A DNA stretch of 64,000 bases from Zonotrichia leucophrys gambelii (taxonomy: Eukaryota > Chordata > Aves > Passeriformes > Passerellidae), in assembly GCF_028769735.1 (NCBI RefSeq), contig NC_088170.1, positions 63,155,085 through 63,219,084 on the forward strand, read 5' to 3'. A model generated the notes under the pieces. It was not told the DNA's origin, did not search any database, and was given only the letters and a program-made list of their open reading frames with translations. Shown piece by piece: positions 13,005-26,145 of this stretch. A program made the position numbers and the translations under genes. Position 1 is the stretch's first letter, and the number at the start of each line of letters is the position of its first letter.

Positions 13005-15451
13005 GAGGCACTAAAATTACAACAGCAATTACAACATATACCTAGCAACTGTTTGCTAGTTAAAGTGGATATTGCAAACTGTACCAAATGCTTGCCTTCA
13101 TGTCTAAAGAACAAGCTGCCTATTGGACTGCAAATGGGTCTTAATAAATGAGTTTCCTCAAAGGAATGAAACATATTGACTCCTTTTCTAAAGGGATAAA
13201 CCACTCTGTATGTTTAATTAGCATTCTGAAAGTTGAGAAACTGAAAAAAAAAAATTAATTAAACTGAAGCAGAGTGTAAAGCAAATGTGATTAAAACTAC
13301 AAAAATATCTTTTCATGATACCAAAGGAGGTTTAAATTTCATATGAGCATAGTTTTTTCCCTTAATTTTCCTTAATAACTTTTCATCTTTAAATCTCTTG
13401 TTAGCTTTAATTTGAAGAAAACTGAAGTTCTATTATAGAAAAAAAATCAAGAGCATGTGCATTGACCAATATTATCTATATAATGTGACTTGATCATTCT
13501 TTTCAAATCCATAGGCTGCCTTGGATGCTCAGAGCTGCATTTCTAAGGTATTTAAACCACTATTCCATATGGTGTCAAGGCAAGGACCACAGCAACTCAA
13601 CTGCATCCCTGCCTTTCCAGATTGGGAACATGCATGACCCTCTCATTACTCCTCAAGGAGGGACAAGAAGTCAACACAGAGCCCTTGGCTGCCAGGAGAA
13701 ATCGTTCATTTCTCCCCCACAGAGCTGAAGGATGAACAGAATGAGAAATCTGCTTCTGAAAACCATGAAATGCTCAGGAGTCTGACCTTCTGCTCCTGCA
13801 GCTGGCTGCACCGACCAGCCCAGACATATCTCAAATTAAGAAAGTCTTCACCTCTGGTCAATATGCAAAACACTGAATATTGCTATTTCAGCTGATCAGG
13901 ATAAATAAACAAAATCAAAAATTGAAATAAAGGAAAAAAATGTTCTGGTTCACAATACTAAGGCATATATTTTGCTTATTTAGATCATTACTTGTCTTCA
14001 TGCTTTTCAAAAAGTCATTGCATCTTTGACTTTTCCTTCCTGCTATATCTTTTTAGGAATTTTAAGTATGATTCAATATGTGGCTATTATCTTTTCTACC
14101 AATTTTTAATACAGGGTTCAAGCATTTATCTGCAAATTCCATTATGGGATTAAGTCATTGATTTACCATAGTAAACTTTGCACTCTTCCTACTTTCACCT
14201 CTGTTCTTATGCATTTTTAAGTGCTAAAATCCTGCTAATGTCATCGGAGGGTGAGTTAATAGAGGCTTATATCTCTTAGTATTAGTTGTCTAAAAATTAG
14301 ATGTGAAGTCTAAACAGGTACAGAGGGATCTTCCACTTCTCTACATTTAATTACAACAGGAAGCCACTTGGAGATGGAAATTCATCTCACCTCTCACATA
14401 AATTAGCTTTGGGAGCATTTCTTTTTTCCCACAGGCCATAGAGAAAATCTGAACTAAATGGACACTTAAAGTTGTGATGATTACGAGCCTTAGTTAAATA
14501 TATTTAAAGTAGGCCTTTTTTGCTCTCTGTGTTTTATAATTGCTTTTGACAAGCTTTATTTTCTAAATTATTTTCTTATTATGCTATCGGCAAATTTTTA
14601 CTATTATCATTAAATAACATTTTAAAAAATAATGGGTTTATTAAGGGAAGTTATCTTCTCCAACACGCAGACAATGGCACTTTTTGAATAAGCTTTCTTT
14701 TTTAACATTTTCCTGTTTTTATGAAATGCACAGAGCACAGTTTTCTAATAACAGTATTACTGCAGATAGTGTAAATCTGCAAAAAATTCATCTACAGTAT
14801 TTAAAGAACAACAGTCAAGATTTATGATCACAAGTGCATTAAAGTCTTGTCTATTACTGAAACAGATCCTGACACGTCTGTGATTTGACTGAGAACATTA
14901 TCTCACAAATTGGTCACTAATTGCTGTTGAAAATCAATTCACTGAAATAATGACTTGGAAGTATTGCTGAATGGTTTGTCATGAAGGATATATATGAGTG
15001 AAGATAAAATACTTTAATTTCAGCTGCAATTTATAAGTTTTGTCTGGGCTGCCAATCACATCTAACAGTCAGGGCACCTCTTCCAGTGGTCGGAAATCCT
15101 GTCAGCATTTTCACAAGTGGGAAGTAATTGAATTAACTGCAAAATGCTAACATTATCCCTTTTCATGTGCACTGGAAAGAAAAAAGAAATTACATGTCAT
15201 AGAATGACTGAAATGTTTTAAGACAGAAGCAATTAGGGGGCACAACAGCAGGCTGACCTGCTTTCTATTCTAGATTGCATGGGTCTCTCTGCTACATTAT
15301 ATAAAGAAGCTAAAAATATAGGCATTAACTTGCAAAAGAAAAAAAAACAGCTGGGACTTAAACCTGGGTCTCAGGGAAGTTAAAAGGGTCTCTAATTGAC
15401 TAGAAAAAGATCAAGATCTGCTACTCAGCACACAATATACACAATGTGTGC

Positions 15452-15473
15452 ATATATATATATATATATATAT
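15452..15473. repeat. (AT)n microsatellite
   Basis: Eleven AT units without interruption. Confidence 0.95.
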
Positions 15474-18400
15474 CTTTAGATACACACTATCATAATATTC
15501 AATATAGTCAATACTATAGTCTTTTATTAAGTAAAATCTTAGCAGGTTCATTGGCAGTAGTGTTAGTCATAATGAGCTAAGAAAAGTCAGACAAACAGAT
15601 GCTAAATTTCCATAGGGACATTCAGCTGTTTTCTCAGCATGATAAAGAGGGTACTTTTATCTTTTCTGTCCCTTAATAAAGGCACACAATAATAAAAAAT
15701 ATTAACTGCAATCACCACAGCAAAACCATAATAGGCGTGTGCCATTGTATCCATATTTCACTCTTCTTCATAACACTTGATTACATAGCACAATATATTA
15801 AAAAAAAATTACCTAAAATACCTTTTTTCTGTCTTCACCTAACATAAGCAAAAGTTTTGTTTGTAATTTTATTGGATTAAAACATTTTCTTATTGAAATC
15901 AATAGGACTTGGATACTATTAGAATTCACTTGACCACAATTTCACCTGCCACTGAGGGCCAGAAATGTTTTCTGTGACTGTTTATTTTGACCTCTTTCAT
16001 TACACAGGGTGTAAAATTTAATGAAGTAATTTCTGCATCAAGCCTAATAACTTCCTGATGAGCTTAAGTACATGATTTAGAGAAAAACTCACTCAGCTAT
16101 TGCTGCTCCATCACTTTGGTTAGAAAATGCTCCCAACAATTAATTATTCTCATTATTTTAAAAAATGTCTACATAATTTCCTATCCAAATCTGTCTTACT
16201 ATGCCTTTGTCTGTTACATTGTCTGTGTTTTAAAAAGATAAATTACTCTGTGATGGCAGTTTTGGAAGGATTTCATATGAACTCAAGGGAATCAGTACTG
16301 CTTTTTTTTACTTTAACTTTACGTGGCCATTCAGGCATGGTGATGGGCAAGCTGCCATTAGATATTTTCCTAATTAACACAATTTAGTTGAAGACATAAA
16401 TGTTCTCTGAAGCAAAGATGACAAAAGCAGGCTAAAAGAGCAAATTACACAAGTGAGCCAAATTGATTCTTAAGGCAGAAGACAAGTTGTGTATGTCAAA
16501 TAAAGTGAGAGGCAGAGAAGCCAGAATTGCTTGTTTCAAGAAAAGGAAGAATAAAAGAACTATGCCTTTTCAAGTAAAAAAGCACCATAACACAGTACTC
16601 CTGCATGGACCAAACAAACTCAACACAGGTATGTCTTAAAATATAAGGATAGACTAAACAGCAGAATCATCACCATGATTCACACAGATTAATAATTTCC
16701 TAAGGAGGAATCTGGATTAAATATTTATATACTTTGTTTAAGTCCCTTAAGAGATGGTAGTAGTCATAAACATTTTCTCATTCAGGCTGCCAAATACATT
16801 AAGGAGTTTACAAATTGGTTTGCAAGGGATTTGATCACCTTCAGCTCAAGGCTAGCATATGAAAGTCACGTGTTCATGGAGAAAGAGGGGAAAGAGAAGA
16901 AAACAGATGCTGAGAAGAATGAAAAGGGAAGTTATCCTGTGTTTTGCTGAAGCCAAGGACTAGTGTTCCTTGACAACACAACTGTGACATGACCTAAGTG
17001 TGCTCCACATAGTCTAAAGAGATCTGATATTTCTGATTTTATACTCCTTTTCATCAGAAACTGGGGGTTTAACTTTCTTGCACAGTCTTCACGACAACTT
17101 GTCCTTGTCACCTGCTCTTATTTTTCTAAAAAATAAACTCCTTATAAAGCAGTTTCAGACAGGAGAGATGTGAAAGATTTGTTTACAAGCTCATAATCAG
17201 CAGCATATGAACTCTATAGTGAGGATAAAGTTACACATGCTAACCTCTTGCCATACCCATGAAGATCTGAAGTTTGGCCTGTGATATAAAGTCTCAAAAT
17301 GAATGACCTTGTGAGCCACAATTAAAATTCCTTGAAACAAAGGGTTTTCAAAAGTTTTAATGGTTTGCAGCCCTGGCATGTGTAGCCCAGGCCACTGGGA
17401 CACTGACTTAGGTGAACTGACTATAGCTGGAATCTCACTACAGCAAAATGTGGGATGAGATACAAAGATTTTATGGAATAACTGAGGCTTTTCACCCATT
17501 AGCGTCAGTGTGGGATGGATTTTTTGTTACATCTAAAGAAAGAAAAAATGTGGAATTATAGTTTCCTTTCCTTTTATTCTTTGAAGGCTAATGAAAATTA
17601 ATCTTTACACAAATATAAATGAAAAATGTAGACTTGGTGATTCTGTCCTAGTAAATCATAATACAGAAGACTTTCAGAAACTGTATCTAAATAAAGGGGA
17701 GTACATCTGATCTGATTTCAGGAAGGGTGGAAAACCCGATCTTCTGGAAACATTTTCATGTGTATTAATACCACAAACAGAAGCTTCTTTCTACTTTCTT
17801 AAGGAAGCTGAATGTTACATTTGAAGCATACTACACAGAATTTAGTCTATGAATGCATGTATTATCCTTTCCATTTCTCCAAGAGAGGAATTTTTTCCTT
17901 GGAGGAGTATGGGCAGTCAAAGCAAAGCTGGCTGAAACCTCAGTGCTGGGGAACAGACCCATGTTTTAATGGAAAACTTCCTTTTAGAAATGTCAATTTC
18001 TTGCTATGAATGTCTGATAAATGGAAAACATATATACTTTAAATAATGTCCATAAAGAAATAATTGACATTGAATTTCTGTTCTTTGTGTGAATAATTTC
18101 ACCACATTGGTTTCTTGGTTTATTTTATTAAAGTACAAACACATAAAAGGGTAACTAAATACAGAATGCCCATTGTGCACTAACTAGTGAATGAAAATCT
18201 CTTTTCAACTTGTGCAAGGGATTATAATTGAGCAAATGGTGAGTGCTAACCTAAGGCACAGGAACAATTACTGAAAGGGTTTTATGAGACATCTGTATTT
18301 AAAGAAGAACGAAACTTTATAAACCAAAAGTGTGGAGATGTGTGTATGCATATATACATGTATATCTGTGTAGAGACACATCAAAGAAATGTGTGTCTAT

Positions 18401-21181
18401 ATACACACTACATCATTTTATATATAAACATGCAAACTTGCCTCATCCTAATATTTATTTTCATCTTACTGTATCAGAAGAATATATGACAACTGGAAAA
18501 TGAGGCTACCAATTAGCTCACCTTTTTCAAATGCCAAGCTGTTGTTCTTAAGAAGGTGCATCTGGAGCCCAGTGCCACACTGGTGCTGGCAAAGTTCTCA
18601 TTGAACTTCAAGAGCATAAACTTTTACCTGATGCTGGATGGTATCAGTTTAAGGATACACTTTCCTACTCCTTTACTAAAACCACTACTGAATCTTTAGG
18701 GATATTCTCACCAACCACTGAAGTTTTAGTGCTACATCCAGTAGTTCTTAGCATGGTGGCTGCCCAGAGTGTGATCACAGCGGGAGAGAGCAAAGCTAAA
18801 CCACTTTTTCTGTTGATGTAAAGCAGCAGACCAGGTGCACAAAAAGAGTAAGCTGGTTTTCAAATTATGAGAAAAAAAGCACTTGAATGAAGAGGCATAA
18901 ACTCTTGTGCATTTTGATTCTTTCACCAAGGTAATTATTGAGCAAGGCAAATAAAAAGATTGCCACTGGTCTTTTGTAGGTGTATACTCTGATTTGTAAG
19001 AACATTCTTATTCAGAACACAAATTAAGCATAATTGCTATCCTAAGGAAGAATGGATTAATATTGAGCTGAAGGGATTTATCATGGATAACTCTGGAACT
19101 AAAAAATATTTCCTCTACAGATATATTTACAGGAATGTTAACATTTTAGCTTTATTAGAACATTAGAACATCAATGCATTTCAACAGACCCTGACATATA
19201 GGGACACATGAAATTCTTCACCGGAGTAGAGTAAAGCTGTAGAAAGAAGTTTTTCTGCTCCTTGTAAATACCCAGCTGCACTGCCAGTAAGTGGGTGTTT
19301 AAAAGAGTTTCACCTGACAGGTATCCAAGAGTGAAGCTGTAAAATCTGCAAGCCTTCTAGAGTAAGGAACCACATCTTTGTATTTCTAGTGTAATGTGTA
19401 CAGTTCCTGTTGTATTTATCACTGTGAGATTCATGATGAACGCAATGGAAGGAATGAAGCAGAATCATGATCTCAGATTTTCTAATGACCTCATCAGAGT
19501 TACTTTACATGCCCTCAATTCAAGCTGAAAGCACATGAAAATACAAACACCATTAAGAAGCTGCTCTTTGCAATACCAGACATGTAAACTCCAAACCTCA
19601 GTACTCACTTTGCTGTTGAAATAGATTATTCCTTCATTTTAACTCCAAGTAGGAGGCTGCGTGTAATTCCTGGGTAACCCAGAGAAACACTGGGAGTCAC
19701 AGACAACCATCCCTCTGAGTCATAATTCCTCCCTTGCTTCCTCCCGTCACCCTCAGCCTTTCCATTCGCTTGTGGTCTTTTCCAGAAATAAATTCCTGTG
19801 CCACCTCCGTGCCAGCTCAGCTGCACTGGCCAGCATGTGGAAGAACTGAGCCAAAGGCAATGTGAATTCCCTGTTAATTCCCTGTGTCCCAGGGTGTTCC
19901 CCAGGCTGGGCAGGGAGCAGAGCTCCAGGCAGCCCTGCCAGGCTGAGAGGCTCATGAAGGATTACAAAGCACTTGTGGGTTGTTCTGTTTTCACCCTTTT
20001 ATGTGGGCATTTCACTCTTATTCTGAAGCTAACCATTCTCATTAAGACCAGAGATGCAGAGCCTAGATGAAACCCTAAACTGCACATGGGTTTCAGTGAT
20101 TCCAGAAGTAAAAACATTACTGATATATAAATAAACAAGTACAGCTAGCTACTGGCAGCAAGTCTCTTAGGGACTCATATTGGCTAAATAGGCTCCCAGA
20201 TGGAAAAAAAATTTAGGGTCCAGGCATTGTCTGATTTAATACATTAATTTGTTGTGTTTTCTCATTTGTCAGCAAAAGCAAACTTTCTTTCATGGAGCAG
20301 GCCTGTGAAAGCTGAAAACCTTCAAAGCAATTAAAATTGAACTTCTAAATCACCAAATCTGCATCAGTTACAGAGAAGTAGGATCTGTCTCTCCCAGACT
20401 CATATTTTCACTGCAAATACTGATTTTTAATGCTCTGAGAATAAACTATTAGAAGCACTTATAATACATTAACTTTCTCACATACTTTTAAATTACTTGG
20501 CTCCTGTTCAGAGTTAAAAATAGAAATTGATGTGAGAAGCAAGGCAGGGTTGCAGCAGTCTCAAAGAAAGCTAAATTCAGTGCTACAGTGCAGTTTTTAT
20601 TAGCTGTGTAATAAAATTCTGTGATGAAGATAACATTTAAAGTAATAGTTAGAAATTCTGTTTGAAACACTCAATATTTATATGCTGACAACTGCCTAAA
20701 TATATGGAGGATTTTGGGACATCCAGAATTTCTTCAGCCAGGACACTGCTGTAGCTTTCAGGTTGCCACATGCTAGCCTTACTCTCACCTTTATCCTCTC
20801 CTTAATGACTTAAATGTTTTTATAAAAGTGGTAGCTGCAGTGGGAGGACAGACAAGGGATCCTAACACAATATGAAAATTCTCCACTGAAGGTGAAGGAT
20901 AAAAAGTTGTATTGCCACCAGCAAAGAAAGAAGTTGAGCTCAGACCTCTTACCTCTCAAAGAAAAAAGTTCTACATATTAAGTTAGGTAGGAATGAAGTT
21001 ACATCAAGTGAGAAAAATTTATACCCCATCTCCCGTTTCAAAAGCAGATTATTACTTTTAAAAAGGTTTATAGCTCTGTCTTGTGGATATCTGAAAATCT
21101 CTGTTACATGAGAACTGCCACTATAACACTGCCTCTTTCCCTACTGACTGGCAAAGTGCAGCTCCTCAGTTTGATTCTGAC

Positions 21182-21222
21182 TTTAAAGATTATGCTTTTT
21201 ATAATCTTTAAAGATTATACTT
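21182..21222. repeat. Direct repeat with 18-base perfect palindrome
   Basis: TTTAAAGATTAT occurs at 21182-21193 and again at 21207-21218. Together with the intervening bases it forms a perfect palindrome, ATAATCTTTAAAGATTAT, at 21201-21218. It could form a hairpin or cruciform. It probably arose by local duplication. Confidence 0.85.
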
Positions 21223-24200
21223 TGAAGTTGTCAGTTTTCTCTCTGCTGAGACACAGAACTTTCAGCTGTAGGGGACACTGAAGAGAGATCCAGTGTCCAG
21301 GGCCTTAGTGCTCATTACAGAGGACAAGAGTATCAGTGAAGCAGCGGAGCACCTGAATTTTTCTTGGATCAACCAATATCTTGAGATGCCTTCTTCCTCT
21401 TCCTGTCCATTCTCTCGTATCTCACCTTGGGGAGATAGCAGCAGACATGGTTTATGCCAATTTTACTCAATTTAGATTGTGACCAAGATACAGGATTTGA
21501 CTTCCTTGATTTTCTGATATCTCATACTTGCCTAAAAACCACCTAAAATCAAGGTCCTAATTGTTGCTGATCCCTGCTTGCTGAGACCCCTGCTTATCAA
21601 AGTAAGGATAGATTGGACAAAAGAAAATTCACCCTAACAGTTATTCAATGATACTCCTCCTTACTGTATTATATTTTCAATTTATTTCTTTATAGCAAGT
21701 TACTTGCCAAGATTATGCTCACTATGATAATTTTTTTTCACGTTTCATCTCTCCTCAAATTGTTGATTATTTGTTGATTGCAAATTGTTCCTGATTATTA
21801 TGCAAAGTTGATGGGCAAGTAAGGTAAATAAACACAAGAAATCAACAAATGGAATATAACCCAAACAAATATTTTCTATGTCCGATTTTATGCAGAGATG
21901 TTGACAGAATAATTTGCAAAGAAACAAGGGTGCATTTTGGACTTTTTTTTAATAACAGTTTTTTGACTTAAAAATAAAATTAAATATGAAGGCCATCAAA
22001 GAAATGAGAGTTATAGCTCCTGAAACTGGGCTGAGACATCATGAAATGTCTCTCCAATATTTTTAACACACTTCTTAAAGCTGCCCTCCTTGGCAAAGCC
22101 TGTATATTTTTCAAACTGGAAATAACTGTATCAATGAATGTAAATGCTCTGCTAGAAAATACTTCTGTAATAAGAAACATACAGACTTAACTCATTGTGT
22201 CTGAAAGTTGTGGAACTTGGGGAGATCCATGGAGTTGAGGCAATATGGAGAAAAAAATTTCATGGGCTTCAAAGCTGTTTAGCAAGAAGGAAAAGGGACT
22301 GAGATAGAAGATTCTCAAGCTCTTGTCACTTGTCTACAGAAGTTAGAGGCTCAAAATGTTTGAGATGTGGCACCAGCATGGGGAGCTTAAACTGACTGAC
22401 TTTCCACAGGCACAACCATGCTGTTGCTTGACCTCTGCCTTGAAGAGGGCACTAAAAATTATATAAATAATTTTAGCAGACACATGTTGGATTTCCAAAT
22501 GAGTAAACTGGGCAGATGGTTTATTTAATGAGAACCATATCTTTAAAGAGCACTGTACATCTTCTGCAGTGCTCTGACATCTCCAAGGGAAAAGCAAAGT
22601 CTTAATACAAATAATTTATATAGGAATTAATAGTTACAATAGCAAAGTAAAAATTTAAATCGATTTAATCTCCAGTGTCACTCAAATAATGACCACAGTG
22701 TAGTGCTATGAAATATTGGATTTTACTTCTGACCATAAGCACTCCTGTCATTTTGACAGCATCAAATTTTCAAATCTTTCTCTTGCTTGAATAAGGCCAC
22801 TTATGTATCATTTTACACTTTCATTTTATATATTGACATTTCATATGAACTGTGTTTCAGTTCAAGATAGATTTTTACCACAGTAAATAGTCTTTTAAAA
22901 ATCTTTTTTCTCTCTTGTTGCTATTTTAATAGGTTATTTCTTTCAGATATAAGCAATAGAACTTGAGACATGTTTTATTAGTAGACAAGCCTTATTCCAT
23001 TCTTTATTTTCCATGTTCCGAACTGTTATTTCTGTCAAATAGAAAGAGTAACTTTCAGATCTGATTATGAAGGTAAAAAAAGAACATGGCATTATGCAAA
23101 AAATGAATGACTCAAAAGTCAATGTGGGTGATGTCAAATGGCTGTCTCCAAGAAATTTCAGACACCCATACATGTGATTGTGTTTGCCCTTCTGTGCTGT
23201 GTAATTTCAAATTCAGAAATGAGATTTTAAACCCTATTTTACTTCTATAAAATCATATTAGATAGCACTCGTGTCTGTGCAGTAGTATGTGCTGCAGACA
23301 ACTCAACTGTTTTGCAGAATTATTAAACCAATATGAGTAAGGAATTTGACCTTTGCATATAAAAACTCAATTAAATTCTCAGAAGAATAACATTATAAAG
23401 CAAGGTTTCCCTAGATTACAAGATCAGAAAAATGAGAGACATCTCATTAAATCCTATGGAGGATGCCAGAATTGTAGTAAATTTCTCTAATGCTTATTTT
23501 TTCTAGTAAGAAGGGGCAGTATAAGGATATGCAACCAAAACTGAGTTTAATATCACAGATATTTTCAGACAAAAGGCAAACTGTGCTCCCTGGAAACAGA
23601 ACAATCTTCCTACAGATTTACATAAATGTCACCTTAATCTCACTCACACTCATACTAGATAAAGGCAATAATGTATTCAAAAATATTAATAACTAAAGAC
23701 ACATAGATATGCCAGACTGTTGCAATTAAACTAATATTGGAAAAGCATTGTGTTGTGCTTCAAATTGGTATGTTTATGAATATTTGATACAAAATGTATA
23801 TATATTTTACTACATAAAGCATTTAGGGGGAATGATAAATAGAAGCTGTGCTGGAATATATTGCCAGATATAAGTGAAGCAATGTTTATAGCTGCTTTTT
23901 ATCAATTCATAGTTTTTACAATAATGTTTTTATACTTTTCTCAAAAGAAGATAATTAAATATGTTGTTAAACAGCTCCCATGTAGCATGAATTTAGAATT
24001 ATACTGCATTAAAAAAATACACAACTTTATTTGAAGAGTTAAGAAATATCACCGAAAAATCATCTGTTGTTGTCCTTCTCAAAGTCTGTCAAAGTAGTCC
24101 ATTGTGTGCCATTTGAGAGATACATGGGTACTTTCAGAAATACCTCATTAGGAGAATTCAATAGTTAATATTAGAATTTTCAAAGGGTTTAAAGGGGGTT

Positions 24201-25939
24201 ATATAAGGACTTGGTCACTGAAACCCCACAACCTTCATTGAAAATTTGAGCTAATGTGAACCTTTCAGTGATAAACTCACACATGGAACTTTCAGTCACT
24301 CATTTATGGTTATATTGCATTTAGTTATAACTTACTTGAGCCACACATTAATCTGAGCATTCAAACAGAGCCTTCTTTAGAAGTGCAAGTCATCAACAGG
24401 AGGAGAAGGTTTGTGTTGAACTGAAACTAAAATGGCAGAGTTAAAGAAAAGTTTATGTTGTTTTCAGGATACATTTGCCTAAAAAGAAACAAGCTCTTCT
24501 AGCTGCTTTGTGAAAAACATATTTATTATTTTTCATTAAGTAAAAAAACTTCCATGAAGAATTCCACTTCTCAGGTACTTACATTAAAAAATATGCTTTC
24601 ACTAAAATAATTGCAAAATCAATTCACATTAGTATTTACTTTTTATGAAGCTTTAGATCAGTAGGGATGATCCCTCTAACAGAGTTATCAGTGGATTATA
24701 AATGTAATATAAATGGATTGAGTAGAATTGCTAGTTGAAATTCTGTGATATTCCAGACATGGCATCTTAAACACTGCATTTGCAATAATGCCTCTGTTTA
24801 TGTAAGACTTTAATTTAGAACATAATTGGGAATGATGTTAAAAATATTAAAGCATAATGGGATGGATCACAGAAAATTCTTCAGTTGTTACATCAAATAT
24901 CAAGTCACACTGATGCTTCATGAAAACTGAATGTCTGCATTGTTCCTACATACAACCCAACTATTAAAATGATAGTTGCTTGTCTGAATTTAAAACTAAT
25001 TGCTCATTATTAAATATACCTAAGTATCTTAATTAGGCATACGTACATATGTTTCTAAAGAAAATATATCATGGAAATATCTTTCTTTTAAAGAAAGGAA
25101 TACTGCTCAATCCATGCTCCTCTCTGGTCTCTTTTCTAAAGGCTTTTTGTTTTTAATAAAACCAGTGTGCTGTGAGTTTTGTTGTCAGTGTGTAATTTTT
25201 TCCATTTCAAATGCTTTCTAAAACAGTAAAATCCATTAGAGTCAGAGACAACATTATTCTATACATAACAGGGTATCCTTTTTAACCAGAATTACTTTCT
25301 TTTTTCCCTGAGGATGGAAAAAATATACTGTGGTTAAACAGGATAAAACTTCCTAATTTTTTTCCTTTCTATTTAAATTCAGGCATGCAGTAGCAGCTAA
25401 AATGATATATTTCATATGTTTGCCTAAAGTCCAATGAAAAAAAAAGTGCATCAGATCCAAACTGAACATAAATGATGAAAGAGTATCAGAGCTGCCTTTA
25501 TAAATTAGGAGTCTATTGAGAGTAAAATTGTATTAAGTTTGTAAATGCCTTTGCATTCAAGAGAGCTGGACTGAATTATACCAAATAAGAAACGTCCCAG
25601 AAATTGGAAGGATAGAAGAGAACATTATAAAGATCTACCCTGACCCTGTGTGCACAGTACAGGCAGCACTATTTCAAAAGTCAGACATATGAAAAGACCC
25701 TTTCTTGTACCAGAGATATTCTTGTAGGAAATGCCATATTATAGGCGTTGCTAAATAAATATTGGTATTTATACATATATGTCTGTTGAGAAACCTTTCT
25801 ATTTATTTTTAAAATAAATATATATATAATACGCATGTTATAATATTATTTAACCAAATATACATAACGAAAGACCAAAGACAAAATGATGCCCTCATAT
25901 CAGCCAAGAGAAACTAACTATAATCTCTTTGGGCTCTTT

Positions 25940-26145
25940 ATGTGAAGAGCAACAGGAATGTACTGAGTTCTGCCACGGAGGGGATGAAGAACCAGTTGAG
26001 TTTATGGGGAAGAATTAAGGGGCAGGATAACATGGGTGACACTGCTAAAGACCCCCTGAACCAACCACCCTGGTATCTGCTCAAAAGACAGCATAGTCAG
26101 GCACACACAGGCCAGGAGGTTCAATGCACTGATTTTAAGTAAATG
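25940..26145 (+). mobile_element. CR1 LINE fragment, endonuclease region of ORF2, internally deleted
   Basis: The plus strand reads GRIKGQDNMGDT, then NQPPWYLLKRQHSQAHTGQE and a cysteine-containing end. These resemble two blocks of the CR1 endonuclease domain: GRIKGQDNMGD, and the [24 protein letters not shown] stretch as I remember it. In the family the blocks are separated by roughly 100 or more bases that are missing here, so the copy carries an internal deletion. Weaker similarity may extend left to about 25880. Old and non-functional. Confidence 0.65.

Noticed and set aside
15197..15240. CATAGAATGACTGAAATG as a CR1 tail on the minus strand
   Set aside because: Only the first few bases fit. 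The GGTTGGAAGGGACC-type block that should follow is absent.
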